NCBI GenBank assembly: GCA_035771165.1
Contig: JAWNZC010000311.1
Coordinates: 1,008,501 to 1,072,500, forward strand
DNA length: 64,000 bases
From: Paragorgia papillata
Taxonomy: Eukaryota; Cnidaria; Anthozoa; Scleralcyonacea; Coralliidae
Direction: 5' to 3'
The notes beneath the pieces were generated by a model. That model was given only the letters and a program-made list of their open reading frames with translations. It had not been told where the DNA came from and did not search any database. The stretch's first letter is position 1, and every line of letters starts with the position of its first letter. Below are positions 1 through 11,647 of this stretch, one piece after another. The translations under genes were made by a program, and so were the position numbers.

Positions 1-81
1 CACAGATAATCAGTCGTTGATTTCAATAATCATTCAAAATAGCATATATTGCATGCTTCAGAATGACTATAGCTACTTGTT

Positions 82-415
82 CCTTTCTGCCAGAGCGGCC
101 AGTTTGGCCAGAGTAAGTGAGTAACACTATATATTTCTTCGTTTCTGCCAGAGCGGCCAGAGTGCCAGTTTGGCCAGAGTAACATTATATATTTCTTCGT
201 TTCTGCCAGAGCGGCCAGAGTGCCAGAGTAACATTATATATTCAGCTTCGTTTCTGCCAGAGCGGCCAGAGTGCCAGTTTGGCCAGAGTAACATTATATA
301 TTTGTCTGTTTCTGCCAGAGCGGCCAGAGTGCCAGTTTGCCCAGAGTAACATTATATATTTGTCTGTTTCTGCCAGAGCGGCCAGAGTGCCAGTTTGGCC
401 AGAGTAGGGATCATG
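82..415. repeat. Subterminal minisatellite, left arm
   Basis: About six imperfect copies of a 40-60 base unit built from 'tgccagagcggccagag', 'tgccagtttggccagagta' and 'acattatatattt'. The same unit occurs in reverse complement at 6546-6770. Subterminal repeats of this kind are typical of fold-back elements. Confidence 0.85.
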
Positions 416-1563
416 TTGCATTTCTAATGCGCTGAAATTTTCCTTATACTATAGTATAGTATAGTATAAGAATACAACTTACGTCTAAATTTTGTGAAAA
501 ACGACTATACATGCAGCGCGAGTAAATTTACAAGTGAAGTATTGATGCTAACTCATGTTCATATATATTGGGCATGCAGTAACTAGCGCAATCGCGAGTC
601 ACCCAATGAGTTCAGGTAAATTGCCACTATTAAAAGTAAACCTTGTGTATACCGTATTTGCTGCAGATTTACTAAACACTGGGTGAGTAGTGAGTACACT
701 GGGTCTTTACGACGACCTCTGTTACAGCAAGTCTATTAAACAAGCGCGGCCACCCTCGTATTGTTCTACTCGTGATTTCTACTAAGAGTTAAGTTTGACA
801 TTTCCTCAATCACATATTGCTTTTATTAGTTTCAAGGTGTATACTGATCAAACAACATTGCCCCGCAATGTTGTAATAAGCATGCCAACATTTTCAAATA
901 CAGCACTGATTGATTTCTACAAGTCAATGATAGAACTTAAAAGATACAAAATATGTTTTATGACATTTTAAACAATAAGAAAATGTAAATCTAATGTAGG
1001 TATTTAGTATTTCTGCGTTTTGGCTGTCTTCACTTGAATCAGTGTTAATCAGGATTAACAGTTTTAACATATGCCTATATGGCTATGCGGCGGACGATTT
1101 GAATTTGTCAGTTGTACTAATTTGGTCTTTTTTACTTGTCTGAGCAATTTTCAAAAAGAGAAACAGCACATGCATGCAGTTATAATATTAGACTGGAGTA
1201 TAACCATGATGTAAATGTGTTTATTCATATTTCATAAACCCAACACAAACCGCTTCCGCTTAAATTTACAGTTCAGCAATCCGATTAATAACAACATCAA
1301 AAAAAACATTGAAACTTTAACATATAATATAACTTTTTAGTAACATGACGTATAGTATACAATATCCTATCTTGTTTCTTAGCATAATAATCTTTCTGAA
1401 TGTTATATGTAAATTACTATTTTCTACCTCTTAAGTTAGCTATTAATTTTGTATTTTGTTCCTGATTTGTACATATCGACACGGTTCTTTGGAAGAGCAT
1501 TATTATGACTAATGATGAGACGCCATAGTTTATCTATCTTAATAATTTATAAATTACATTTTT

Positions 1564-1778
1564 AGGCCGCGCTAAACGTCGCACAATTAACGAATTTAAT
1601 TCAGACGAATTTAATGCGAATTATAATGCGACGTAAATGCGACGTCGAGTTAAACGTCGAATTTCAGTCGAATATAATTGTTTTTACTTGGACCCGTGGA
1701 GCCTGAAAAATGACTTCTTGAAAATATGGCGGCGAATTGTCACAAACCGCGTCTATTGTGCGACGTTTAGCGCAGGCC
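1564..1778. mobile_element. Small MITE inside left fold-back arm
   Basis: A segment of about 215 bp bounded by inverted ends reading 'aggccgcgctaaacgtcgc' on the left and the reverse complement of 'aggcctgcgctaaacgtcg' on the right. It has no coding capacity. A mirrored copy lies in the other arm (3184-3399), so the MITE was present before the arm was duplicated in inverted orientation, or the arms have been homogenised since. Confidence 0.6.
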
Positions 1779-2049
1779 TTATGCATGCATGCATGGTTCC
1801 ATGCACACGTTAATTATATACAACAATACCTTGCAGTTTATACGTAGCCGTATAGTTATATGAAGAGTGCAAAAACGTTTATATATGAAAAGATAATGTT
1901 GTTTATAGTTATTTGTCAATGTCAACCTAAAAGGTACAAAACATCCAATAATAGCACGTTCTGTGCAGGCATATTTATTACTCTTCATCGTTACTGTCTT
2001 CTAAGTCCGCAGCACTGAAGGATTCGTGCAGCGTTTTCGTCGTTTGCCA

Positions 2050-2307
2050 TTAGTCTCTCTCGAAGTCTGTTCGAAATGTCCATATTTTGGGTGGAAAAGC
2101 ATTTGCCGTACTCCTCGGCGGATATCTCATGTCTTGCGAGAATAGTATGGTCCACTTGTGTTGGTAGCTCTTTGATGAAACAACAGTAGATCCACTGCGA
2201 ACAACGAAGCCCAACCGTTCTTGCTCGAGAGATGCCATAGTTTCCTGAAGTTCTGTTGACGTCGGCCTATTTCTGGAGCTAAATGTTCCTCTTACCAAAT
2301 TTGCCAC
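2050..2307 (-). pseudogene. Left-arm mirror copy of an unknown ORF
   Basis: This minus-strand reading frame of 85 codons is the mirror of the right-arm ORF at 2661-2972. The first 57 residues agree closely, then the frame changes around the codons after 'VVRSGSTV', so the two copies do not encode the same C-terminus. I do not recognise the product. It may be a decayed exon trapped when the fold-back formed. Confidence 0.35.
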
Positions 2308-2660
2308 AACAATTGGACCATGGTAGGTAATAATTTTTGGGGAAACTTTTATTGTCGAAGTACGTTGGCACCTGTCAGATGCTATTTAAAACTATAATAA
2401 ACACAAAAATTGGAAAGTTTTTAGAACTTTATATAAAGGATATTAAATGTATGTCACCCTATATTGATACGATAAATAAAAAGATGTAAAACATACAGCT
2501 GCGTGGCATACATTTAATATCCTTTATATAAAGTTCTAAAAACGTTCCAATTTTTGTGTTTATTACATTTTAAATAGAATCTGACAGGTGCCAACGTAGT
2601 TCGACAATAAAAGTTTCCCCAACAATTCTTACCTACCATGGTCCAGTTGTTGTTGCAAAT

Positions 2661-2972
2661 TTGGTAAGAGAAAAATTTAGCTCCAGAAATAGGGCGACGT
2701 CAACAGAAGTTCAGGAAACTATGGCATCTCTCGAGCAAGAACGGTTGGGCTTCGTTGTTCGCAGTGGATCTACTGTTGCTTTCATCAAAGAGCTACCAAC
2801 ACACGTGGACCATACTCATCTCGCAAGACATGAGATATCCGCCGAGGAGTACGGCAAATGCTTTTCCACCCAAAATATGGACATTTCGAACAGACTTCGA
2901 GAGAGACTAATGGCAAACGACGAAAACGCTGCACGAATCCTTCAGTGCTGCGGACTTAGAAGACAGTATTAA
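2661..2972 (+). CDS. Hypothetical ORF beside the fold-back centre
   Basis: A 103-codon reading frame at the inner edge of the right arm. The frame stays open upstream to about 2577 without another start codon, so the ATG at 2661 is only a convention and the region may be an exon. The sequence is polar, with a repeated Glu-rich stretch (EVQETMASLEQERLG), no signal peptide and no membrane segment. An overlapping frame near 2940-2990 ends in an acidic tail (ADLEDSINDEE), so the coding frame of the C-terminus is uncertain. I do not recognise the family. Conservation of the first half between arms could reflect coding constraint or simply recent duplication. Confidence 0.3.
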   Translation: MVREKFSSRNRATSTEVQETMASLEQERLGFVVRSGSTVAFIKELPTHVDHTHLARHEISAEEYGKCFSTQNMDISNRLRERLMANDENAARILQCCGLRRQY

Positions 2973-3183
2973 CGATGAAGAGTAATAAATATGCCTGCAC
3001 AGAACGTGCTATTATTGGATGTTTTGTACCTTTTAGGTTGACATTGACAAATAACTATAAACAACATTATCTTTTCATATATAAACGTTTTTGCACTCTT
3101 CATATAACTATACGGCTACGTATAAACTGCAAGGTATTGTTGTATATAATTAACGTGTGCATGGAACCATGCATGCATGCATA

Positions 3184-3399
3184 AGACCTGCGCTAAACGT
3201 CGCACAATAGACGCGGTTTGTGACAATTCGCCGCCATATTTTCAAGAAGTCGTTTTTCAGGCTCCACGAGTCCAAGTAAAAACAATTATATTCGACTGAA
3301 ATTCGACGTTTAACTCGACGTCGCATTTACGTCGCATTATAATTCGCATTAAATTCGTCTGAATTAAATTCGTTAATTGTGCGACGTTTAGCGCGGCCT
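3184..3399. mobile_element. Small MITE inside right fold-back arm
   Basis: Mirror copy of the MITE at 1564-1778, with the same inverted ends. One end reads 'agacctgcgctaaacgtcgc', a slightly diverged version of the terminal repeat. Confidence 0.6.
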
Positions 3400-3528
3400 A
3401 AAAATGTAATTTATGCATTATTAAGATAGATAAACTATGGCGTCTCATCATTAGTCATAATAATGCTCTTCCAAAGAACCGTGTCGATACGTACAAATCA
3501 GGAACAAAATACAAAATTATGAATGAAT

Positions 3529-4163
3529 ATTTTAATAATATACTTGATTGGCAATTTGCAAAAATTACAAATTGAAAAACTCAAGTTTACATGGATTGGA
3601 GAAACTAAGTGTTAAAAACTATTACACAAGTTAAATATATATATGTACATTGGATTTAAGATGCTTCGCTACAAAAGTGCGTCCCACTTATGAATGCAGG
3701 ACGGAAGAAAACTGTCTTGAAAACGTTTAGTTCTACATTTAAAAAGGGGAATTTTCCGGGAATGTCTCAGGTTGTATCGGTGATCAACAGGATCAGGAAA
3801 CAGGTCATGTAGCTTACTTGAAAGATCAAGGTTGCGTTTGTAGAAGGACTTGCACAAATTTTCTCTTCTATTAGAAAGTGTTTCGAGATTAGATTTAACA
3901 AGACTATCCTTATATGATAAGTCGGGGTACATAATTCGAAATGCACGTTTTTGAATGTCTTCAATTTGCTGGCTCAGGTAAAGTGGTAGTGAGGAGTGCC
4001 ACACGGGGCAGGCATATTCCGGCAACGGGCGTATGAAATAGCAAAAAAAACGAACGAAGATCTTTAGGAGGAACTCCACTACGTCGTAGGATTCGCACAG
4101 CAAAAAGGCGTTTACTTGCTTTGGAGCAAATATGATCGACATGGGTGGACCACTTAAGAAGGA
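3529..4163 (-). pseudogene. LINE reverse-transcriptase C-terminal fragment
   Basis: Minus-strand frames at 3669-4142 and 3961-4191 together resemble the C-terminal 'thumb and beyond' region of CR1/Jockey-type LINE ORF2 proteins: a motif like 'PLPEYACPVWHSSLP', then 'IEDIQKRAFRIMYP', then 'HRYNLRHSRKIPLFKCRTKR'. A frameshift lies around 3990-4060. The left fold-back arm lacks this segment at the matching place (about 1430-1450), so it is a 5'-truncated LINE that inserted into the right arm after the arms formed. The RT catalytic core and endonuclease are absent. Confidence 0.75.
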
Positions 4164-5123
4164 GTAGAAAATAGTAATTTACATATAACATTCAGAAACA
4201 TTATTATGCTAAGAAACAAGATAGTATATTGTATACTATACGTCATGTTACCAAAAAGTTATATTATATGTTAAAGTTTCAATGGGTTTTTTTATGTTGT
4301 TATTAATCGGATTGCTCAACTGTAAATTTAAGCGGAAGCGGTTTGTGTTGGGTTTATGAAATATGAATAAACACATTTACATCATGGTTATACTCCAGTC
4401 TAATATTATAACCGCATGCATGTGCTGTTTCTCTTTTTGAAAATTGCTCAGACATGTAAAAAAGACCAAATTAGTACAGCTGACAAATTCAAATCGTCCG
4501 CCGCATAGCCATATAGGCATATGTTAAAACTGTTAATCCTGATTAACACTGATTCAAGTGAAGACAGCCAAAACGCAGAAATACTAAATACCTACATTAC
4601 ATTTACATTTTCTTATTGTTCAAAATGTCATAAAACATATTTTGTATCTTTTAAGTTCTATCATTGACTTGTAGAAATCAATCAGTACTGTATTTGAAAA
4701 TATTGGCATGCATATTACAACATTGCCGGACAATGTTGTTTGATCAGTATACACCTTCACACTAATAAAAGCAATGTGTGATTAGGAAATGTCAAACTTG
4801 ACTCTTAGTAGAAATCACGAGTAGAACAATACGAGGGTGGCCGCGCTTGTTTAATAGACTTGCTGTAACAGAGGTCGTCGTAAAGACCCAGTGTATTCAC
4901 TACTCACCCAGTGTTTAGTAAATCTGCAGCAAATACGGTATACACAAGGTTTACTTTTAATAGTGGCAATTTACCTGAACCCATTGGATGACTCGCGATT
5001 GCGCTAGTTACTGCATGCCCAATATATATGAACATGAGTTAGCATCAATACTTCACTTGTAAATTTACTCGCGCTGCATGTGTAGTCGTTTTTGACAAAA
5101 TTTAGACGTAACTTGTATTCTTA

Positions 5124-5397
5124 TACTATACTATACTACACTACACTACACTACACTACACTACACTACACTACACCACACCACACCACACCACACCACA
5201 CCACACCACACCACACCACACCACACCACACCACACCACACCACACCACACCACACCACACCACACCACACCACACCACACCACACCACACCACACCACA
5301 CCACACCACACTACACTACACTACACTACACTACACTACACTACACTACACTACACTACACTACACTACACTACACTACACTACACTACACTACACT
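5124..5397. repeat. Pentanucleotide array (ctaca)n / (ccaca)n
   Basis: An uninterrupted array of 5-bp units: ctata, ctaca, a central block of ccaca (about 5173-5310), then ctaca again. The left arm has only a handful of 'tatag' units at the matching place (436-470), so the expansion is specific to the right arm. The reading frame across it is a repeat artefact. Confidence 0.95.
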
Positions 5398-5605
5398 ATT
5401 GATTTTTTATTACAAATTAAAATTTACAGGTGATGGGTCTTGATTAAGTCCTTCGAGATAACAATAAGTGCCATTAATGGTCATACAAATATAGATAATT
5501 ATATACATGAAATAAGTAAATTCTTAAAGGAAATTGGTAATAAAATTTAAAGGGTTAATATGTTTAAAGAAGTTCAAAAGTAAAGTTCTAACATAACAAT
5601 ATTAA

Positions 5606-5800
5606 CACTACACTACACTACACTACACTACACTACACTACACTACACTACACTACACTACACTACACTACACTACACTACACTACACTACACTACACTA
5701 CACTACACTACACTACACTACACTACACTACACTACACTACACTACACTACACTACACTACACTACACTACACTACACTACACTACACTACACTACACTA
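5606..5800. repeat. Second pentanucleotide array (ctaca)n
   Basis: A further pure ctaca array. The unique sequence after it (5801-5910, starting 'ttgatttttattacaa') repeats the sequence after the first array (5398-5510), so array plus flank was duplicated as a unit of about 400 bp. Confidence 0.95.
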
Positions 5801-6099
5801 TTGATTTTTATTACAATTTAAAATTTACAGGTGATGGGTCTTGATTAAGTCCTTCGAGATAACAATAAGTGCCATTAATGGTCATACAATATAGATAATT
5901 ATATATACATGAAGTACTGAAGTTCAAAATAAAATTCAAGTTTCTAATATAACGAAATTAATGAAAGTCAATATAAACAGTTTATTCAGGATCAACTTCT
6001 ACTTCCAAGTTGTCCTCATTTAAGCCAAGGTGTTCACGGTAAATGTTTGTAGAGCCTTGAATTGCGTCCGTGCAACAAAGTTTCCTGAACAAGGAACGA

Positions 6100-6512
6100 A
6101 CACACTACACTACACTACACTACACTACACTACACTACACTACACTACACTACACTACACTACACTACACTACACTACACTACACTACACTACACTACAC
6201 TACACTACACTACACTACACTACACTACACTACGCTACGCTACGCATACGCTACACTACTACTCACTACTGCACTACTGCACTACACTACACTGCACTGC
6301 ACTAAACTGCACTACACTACACTACAACTGCACGCTACTGCTACGCACTGCATCTGCACTGCACTGCACTGCACTGCACTGCACTGCACTGCACTGCACT
6401 GCACTGCACTGCACTGCACTGCACTGCACTGCACTGCACTGCACTGCACTGCACTGCACTGCACTGCACTGCACTACACTACACTACACTACACTACACT
6501 ACACTATACTAT
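6100..6512. repeat. Third pentanucleotide array, (ctaca)n then (ctgca)n
   Basis: A ctaca array (6100-6235), a disordered mixture of ctaca/ctgca/ctact units (6236-6350), a pure ctgca block (6351-6475) and a short ctaca tail. The blockwise unit changes show successive expansion events. No protein is encoded despite long frames. Confidence 0.95.
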
Positions 6513-6545
6513 AGTATACGGAAAATTGCAGCGCTGTTAGAAATG

Positions 6546-6770
6546 CAACAGATCCCTACTCTGGCCAAACTGGCGCTCTGGCACCCTGGCCGCTCTGGCA
6601 GAAACAAAGATATATATAATGTTACTCTGGCCAAACTGGCACTCTGGCGCTCTGGCAGAAACAGACAAATAAATAATGTTACTCTGGCACTCTGTCTGGC
6701 CGCTCTGGCAGAAACGACGAAATATATAATGTTACTCTGGCCAAACTGGCACTCTGGCAGAAAGGCACAA
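6546..6770. repeat. Subterminal minisatellite, right arm
   Basis: About four imperfect copies of the unit seen at 82-415, in reverse complement ('ttactctggccaaactggca', 'ctctggcagaaac'). Together with the left block it marks the ends of the fold-back element. Confidence 0.85.
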
Positions 6771-6846
6771 GTAGCTATAGTCATTCTGAAGCATGCAATA
6801 TATGCTATTTTGAATGATTATTGAAATCAACGACTGATTATCTGTG

Positions 6847-9239
6847 ACGTACTTTGTGCTCTGCTACACGGTGAAAAAAACGTTTTGTCGTAGCGTACTG
6901 GTTTCGGCTCAATAACCAATGTTATGTTTTATGCTTTTACGGGTCACTGAACTTGGCCGAAAAGTGGCGAGTGATTATAATAATGTACGTATTTGACGTT
7001 ATATAGAAGCAACAAACCCTAACCCTAATTAGCTTAATTTTATTATACAACAGCAGGAAATTATCTTTCTGTGGGATATAAAAACATTCTTGTTGCTCCA
7101 GGAACTAGAGAACTGTTTAAAATGTTAAAATGAAAATCACCACTAAATTTTAAATTTTTGAAAATCGTAAGAGCATAAGCTTACGTTTACATTGGCAGAA
7201 AAAGTGGCCTTTTTGGAAATTTGTTGTGTAATATTCGAAGTTTGTACTTGTCATTATTGAGACACTCTCTGAGGAGTATTTGTAACGTAATATTGGTTTC
7301 TTCACAAGCACTATTTCCAGTCGCTGATTATGACGCGTTTAGTTACCTCAAACAATTCAAACGTATTTATCTTAATATTTGGCAAACTTCGAAAAATAAA
7401 AAATTGGAATGAGGAGAGCTCTTTGAAATTTTGCTTCTTCTCGATTTTTGCCCGTCATTGTCAAAATTTGGTCTCGAGCTTCGTCTCCGTGGGGCGCGCC
7501 AAGAACCGCCAGTTGTCGAGATGAGCGTTGTTTTGATTTCGCGCCTTGTTTTCTTTGATTCCGTAGCTCATTTGAAAGCCCATTTCATAATTTAGCTCTA
7601 TTGTATTAAACTAGGAATTTTACATGTACTGATGGTGTATTTATTTTATATATAAGAATAAGAAAATCCTGTTGTTTTAATTCAATCAATTATGTGGTGC
7701 CAACTTTTGTACTTTGGGCTATCTAGCTATTTCTTCATTCAACAAATTATGTGTGCATGTTGTCCATAGATCGCTATAGGAGTTGTAATTGTTCTTAAGT
7801 TCATCCTGTGACAGCAAGTTGTCTTGTGCATGAATTTTCACTCCACATTACCCCCATGACACACCATTTGTTGTTGTGAAATACAGAGATATACTGAGTA
7901 ATGGTCCTTATTTCATGTTTACAGGTTCATGCTCAATTTTTGTTCGTACAGAAAGTTTTCTGGAAACCTTCTTCATGAAAAACATTTCATACCAGGTCCC
8001 AACACATGCAGGTTTCACAAATTAAAGAGCAGGGGAAAGTGGATATTAAAGTTGCACAACAGAATTGCCTCGGTCACTTGAGTTTTATTTGGGGATCTTT
8101 TACATTACTTTAAAATACATTTTAAAGCTGTGTATAGTACTCTTTGATTAATATTACAAATATATTAAAGCTAGAAGTCTATGTAACAAAATGCATTGGT
8201 GATATAATTATTGAGAGGAGAATTGTATCACTATTGGGCGTGGTAGCTTTTTGCAATAAATTATCAGAAGGGGATTTTTGATGAAAATTATTCAACTCCT
8301 TTCCCTCCTGTGCCACCCAAAATGCCCCCTTCATTATTTTATTCTAATGCCAGATGATTTTACTCATCAGGTCGGAACCTCTAGGAAAGAAAGCGTTAAG
8401 CCCCTTTCCTCTAGTTTTATGCTTACTGTATGACACTGGCTACTACTAGTGTGTCACTGACTGATATATGCTTGTGAAAGACTGAATAATATAACATGGC
8501 TTTTGGGGAACTAAATTTTAGGAGGAAAGTAAAGTTAATTATGTGGGAAGAAAGTGGGTCTTGAACTGAATTAAATTAAAATGTGTTGGTCCACTGGATT
8601 ATATTTTCATTTCTTCCCTGGGACAGAATTAATAAAATCCATACATGTACAGTATCTTGATTTTCTGTATAAACAATCAGACATGTTTTCCTGACCCACT
8701 TGTTTTTAAAGGTAAGAAAATGTATGCAGGAACATACCAACAGTTGTTTCTTGAAACAGTTCTTAATTAGATAGACTTATTAACTTGAGGTAAAGCTAGT
8801 AGTCGTCAATGACAACATAATGAACTCATTTCAAAATGAACAAAAGTATTGAACAAAAATATCAAATATACCCTATGATTTAGATCAAGTCAAAATCTAA
8901 GATCAAGATGGTTATTACTCGAGTGCATAAACAAAGCAATAAAAAAGTATTGAAGTGTCAAAATATTAGAAACGCATTACCATTCAGAGACATGATGAGA
9001 CAGCAATGTTGAATGTTGATAATATCTGATCCTCGAGCGACGAGCAGTCACCTTGATCAGAAAATCAGATGTAAATTCGTGAATAGCGGCAAATCAGGCG
9101 AAATAATAAACGTCGAAATACTGCTAGGTTACAAAATAAATATAAATAACTTCATGTGAGTCCCAAACCAAAGTGTTCTAAGCACCACAAACGTCGAAAC
9201 ACTATTTTTCAAATCACGTTCACTCCTCGAAAGTTCATA
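6847..9239. other. Non-coding gap
   Basis: AT-rich sequence with no convincing coding region on either strand. The short frames at 7221-7524 have no recognisable motif. Two adjacent 'ccctaa' units at 7016-7028 are too few to be a telomere array. I see no clear repeats or RNA genes here. Confidence 0.6.
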
Positions 9240-10045
9240 ATGAAGTGAAGCATTTCCGGTGCGAAATTGATAATATGCTTCAAGCGCAATGCATTGTGGG
9301 AAGAGCTTAGTACCTCCTCTGTCATCAAAGCAGGATAGAGAAACTTTATTGATTCCGTAGCCACATCTTATAGTCTTCATAGAGTCCTTGTAGCTTTCAT
9401 AATACCCATAGCCGTCTTTCCACCCTGGTTGTTGTCTTTTATGAATGAGTACATCTTAGAGCGTCGACCGACGAATTCAGTAATAGGTATGCCTGCTGCT
9501 TCGTCTTTAAATTTACAGATAACCTTCTTGTTTTCTGAAAAATGGTATGGGCTGTCTTTTGGATACTCGCTGTTATCAAGCATACCCTTGCCCTTGTAAA
9601 ATTATTGGAAAACGTCTTCAGATTGAATTTCATATGTTAAGCTGCCAGTGTCTGTAAACAGTAGCTTAGCGTCACCGTAGTTTCTTTTGATATAGTTATA
9701 GTGAAAGTCATACATTAGTGTCTTTCAAAGGTCTAGTATGCACATACCAATATATGATGGTCTATTGAGGGTAAGCGTTTCTTTGATTTTGTGAACTGCA
9801 ACCAGGTTCTCGTTAAATATATTTGATGAGACGAATGTAGGTTTTGATGCTAGCTTTATCAGTTTATTTTCGTCAGTCACCAAACGCACATCTACATGCT
9901 TACGGATGTTTTCCATGGTTTTACCAAACTGAATTGTTCATTAGTTTAAAAAAGTCCTTCTCGAAGCTATTCTTAGCAAAAGTTCTCTTCTTAGTGTTAA
10001 AATCAATATATTGTTTCAACCATGGTGACTGATTAAACTCATTGT
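9240..10045 (-). pseudogene. Decayed protein-primed family B DNA polymerase, C-terminal part (Polinton type)
   Basis: Read in three frames on the minus strand, this region gives a collinear series of family B polymerase motifs. About 10040-9955 gives a '[12 protein letters not shown]' type segment. About 9960-9925 gives 'KLMNNSV' followed by 'GKTMEN', the conserved region before the palm. About 9690-9640 gives 'YDFHYNYIK' and then 'LLFTDTGSLTYEI', the DTDS catalytic motif with its second Asp changed to Gly. About 9583-9400 gives 'FKDEAAGIPITEFVG' and 'KMYSFIKDNNQGGKTA'. Stops and frameshifts separate the pieces, the exonuclease and N-terminal halves are absent, and no terminal repeats surround it. 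The match is to the polymerases of Polintons and related elements. It lies outside the Polinton at 12848-24173, about 2.8 kb from its left end. Confidence 0.75.
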
Positions 10046-11551
10046 AACTTGTATCGGAAACTAGTTACTTTTCTAATGATGTAACTGTGACTGAAACTAG
10101 CTACAAAAATTATGTAATTTTTACAGCACTGCACATTTGTATTACCTTTAAATATTACTTTGCTCCTGTATTATAAAATCTTCATAATTTACCGATACTG
10201 TCTTTGTTTCTTAGGCAAACATTTTGTATAAACGCAAACAGTCAGTCGCGGGCAACGAAACGCTTGAAAACATTGACAGTTGGCACAATAAAAACAACAA
10301 AGCGAAGCGGCGGGACACAAAACGGCTAAACGAAAAATTGGCGGTGTATTCGGGCAAACTTCGACGAATAAAATCCAATGCGCTAATGAACTGAAGAGAT
10401 TTATACGCAGAGTTGCAATATAATTCAGCAATTCCCAGTCGGAAAACGCCTTGAAATACATGGTTTTCGTGCAGCATACTATATCTGTAATATCATCCTT
10501 CAAGCCTCGATGAGTGGCCAGCCGGCCCAGCCAGAAACAGAAATCTCAGTCTTTTGTACTACCGATCTCTATTTGTGTGGAGGGCTGGAGGCGGAAGTGG
10601 AGAGGTTGTTGTTACCATGGTCTTAACTGCTGTAATATAACTAAAATAATTGCGCATACTTTGCAAATTTTTATTCATCTACTTTACATAACCGCAGTGT
10701 TTGTCCAATTACCTACACCTTATTCAAAAAAAACATAGCAGTATGGCAAAGCGTACCAAGGAAAAACTGGAAAGCCAAGGTAAAATGACTTTAATGATGC
10801 TATTTATGAATGCAACGAAAATCAAAATTCCCGTATTTTGAGGAAGGTTGAGAAAACCTGAAATCCTACCCGGAGGAAGGTTAAAAACGTTTTGCAACTC
10901 TGTTTATACGTAAATTAATATTTCAAAAAGCCAACCGACATTTAGAGGCCTTCAAGTTCCGAACGGCGACTTCTGTTTCTACGGCACAGTTATACAGTAT
11001 CGCACAACATTGAGGAAACGTTAACTGCCGTGAATAAACATCGATTTTGGCATGCAGTTTGGCTTTCTTGAGAATTATTAACGTACACCTTGTCTTGTCA
11101 CAATAAAATAAATCATATTATAGAAACATTGTCTTTGCGTGATTCAGTTTAGCTTACGTTTCTAAATAACCCACCCCCAGTAAGTTATATTTTTGCTCTC
11201 GAAACACGTGACCAGCCCCAATAAACCCGTGACCAGCCCTCTTTTCGAAGTGGCGAGCGGAGATAAGACCCCGGTTACGAGGTTTCAATTAGGTGACAGG
11301 CCTTCATTTAACATAACATTTTTTTATTATCAAAAAAAATCAACTATTATAAATAAAGCAATACCCGCAAATAGCAATGCTAATATAGTCGGCCTCAAAC
11401 AGAACGCTGGCCACGCAGGCTAAACATACTCTGATATTGAGAATCCAATCGTATTACGCAAAAAGTACAGTAGACATGCCCTGTAAGTAATGCATGCATG
11501 TTAAAGCTAAAAAAATATTATACTATTATACAGGTCTCTAGAGGAACATAC
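10046..11551. other. Non-coding gap
   Basis: No convincing coding region. Overlapping frames at 10189-10503 are not supported by motifs. The stretch lies next to the convertase-like exon and would be intronic (downstream side) if that gene is intact. I could not find the next exon of that gene here. Confidence 0.5.
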
Positions 11552-11647
11552 CAAATACCATTGCTTTCCGTTATTCCATTGAGGATCATTAAATGAAAAG
11601 TCTCTGAGCCCATATTCTTCAAGTGTTTCTTGCTCCACCCATTTAAG
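11552..11647 (-). CDS. Single exon resembling a kexin/furin-type proprotein convertase
   Basis: Read on the minus strand, a splice acceptor (tttatctttcag, just above 11647) is followed by exactly 32 codons and then a donor (g|gtatgt, at 11551). The exon is phase 0 at both ends. It encodes 'LKWVEQETLEEYG', then 'LRDFSFNDPQW', then 'GKQWYL'. The trailing 'FNDPxWxxQWYL' is the start of the catalytic domain in proprotein convertases (PCSK family), and the preceding 'WVEQ' matches the end of the pro-domain. A dibasic maturation site would normally sit between them, but here only a single Arg (LR|D) is visible, which is unusual. The enzyme family cleaves secreted precursors in the Golgi and secretory vesicles. 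No other exon of the gene is recognisable nearby, so it may be a gene with large introns or an orphan exon. The splice sites are seen; the family is recognition from motif only. Confidence 0.6.

Larger units (their letters stand above)
1..6846. mobile_element. Giant fold-back (long inverted repeat) element
   Basis: The first bases of the window reappear reverse-complemented at the end of this region (about 6770-6846), and the arms match along most of their length. The left arm is about 1-2453, the right arm about 2507-6846, and only about 55 bases of unique sequence lie between them near 2480. The right arm is longer because it carries a LINE fragment (3529-4163) and expanded pentanucleotide arrays (5124-6512). 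The left end may extend beyond the window, so no target-site duplication can be read. No transposase is recognisable. This resembles the Foldback class of non-autonomous DNA elements, or a palindromic duplication of a host segment. The structure is plain; the mobile-element assignment is inference. Confidence 0.75.

Noticed and set aside
5092..6540. Long frames rich in Leu-His-Tyr-Thr repeats
   Set aside because: They are translations of the ctaca/ctgca arrays and are open only because the 5-bp repeat contains no stop in those phases.
7016..7028. Telomere-like 'ccctaaccctaa'
   Set aside because: Only two units, in unique DNA; could be chance or a small repair scar.
10189..10503. Overlapping minus frames of 104 and 88 codons
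   Set aside because: Two phases of the same DNA are open and neither shows a recognisable domain.
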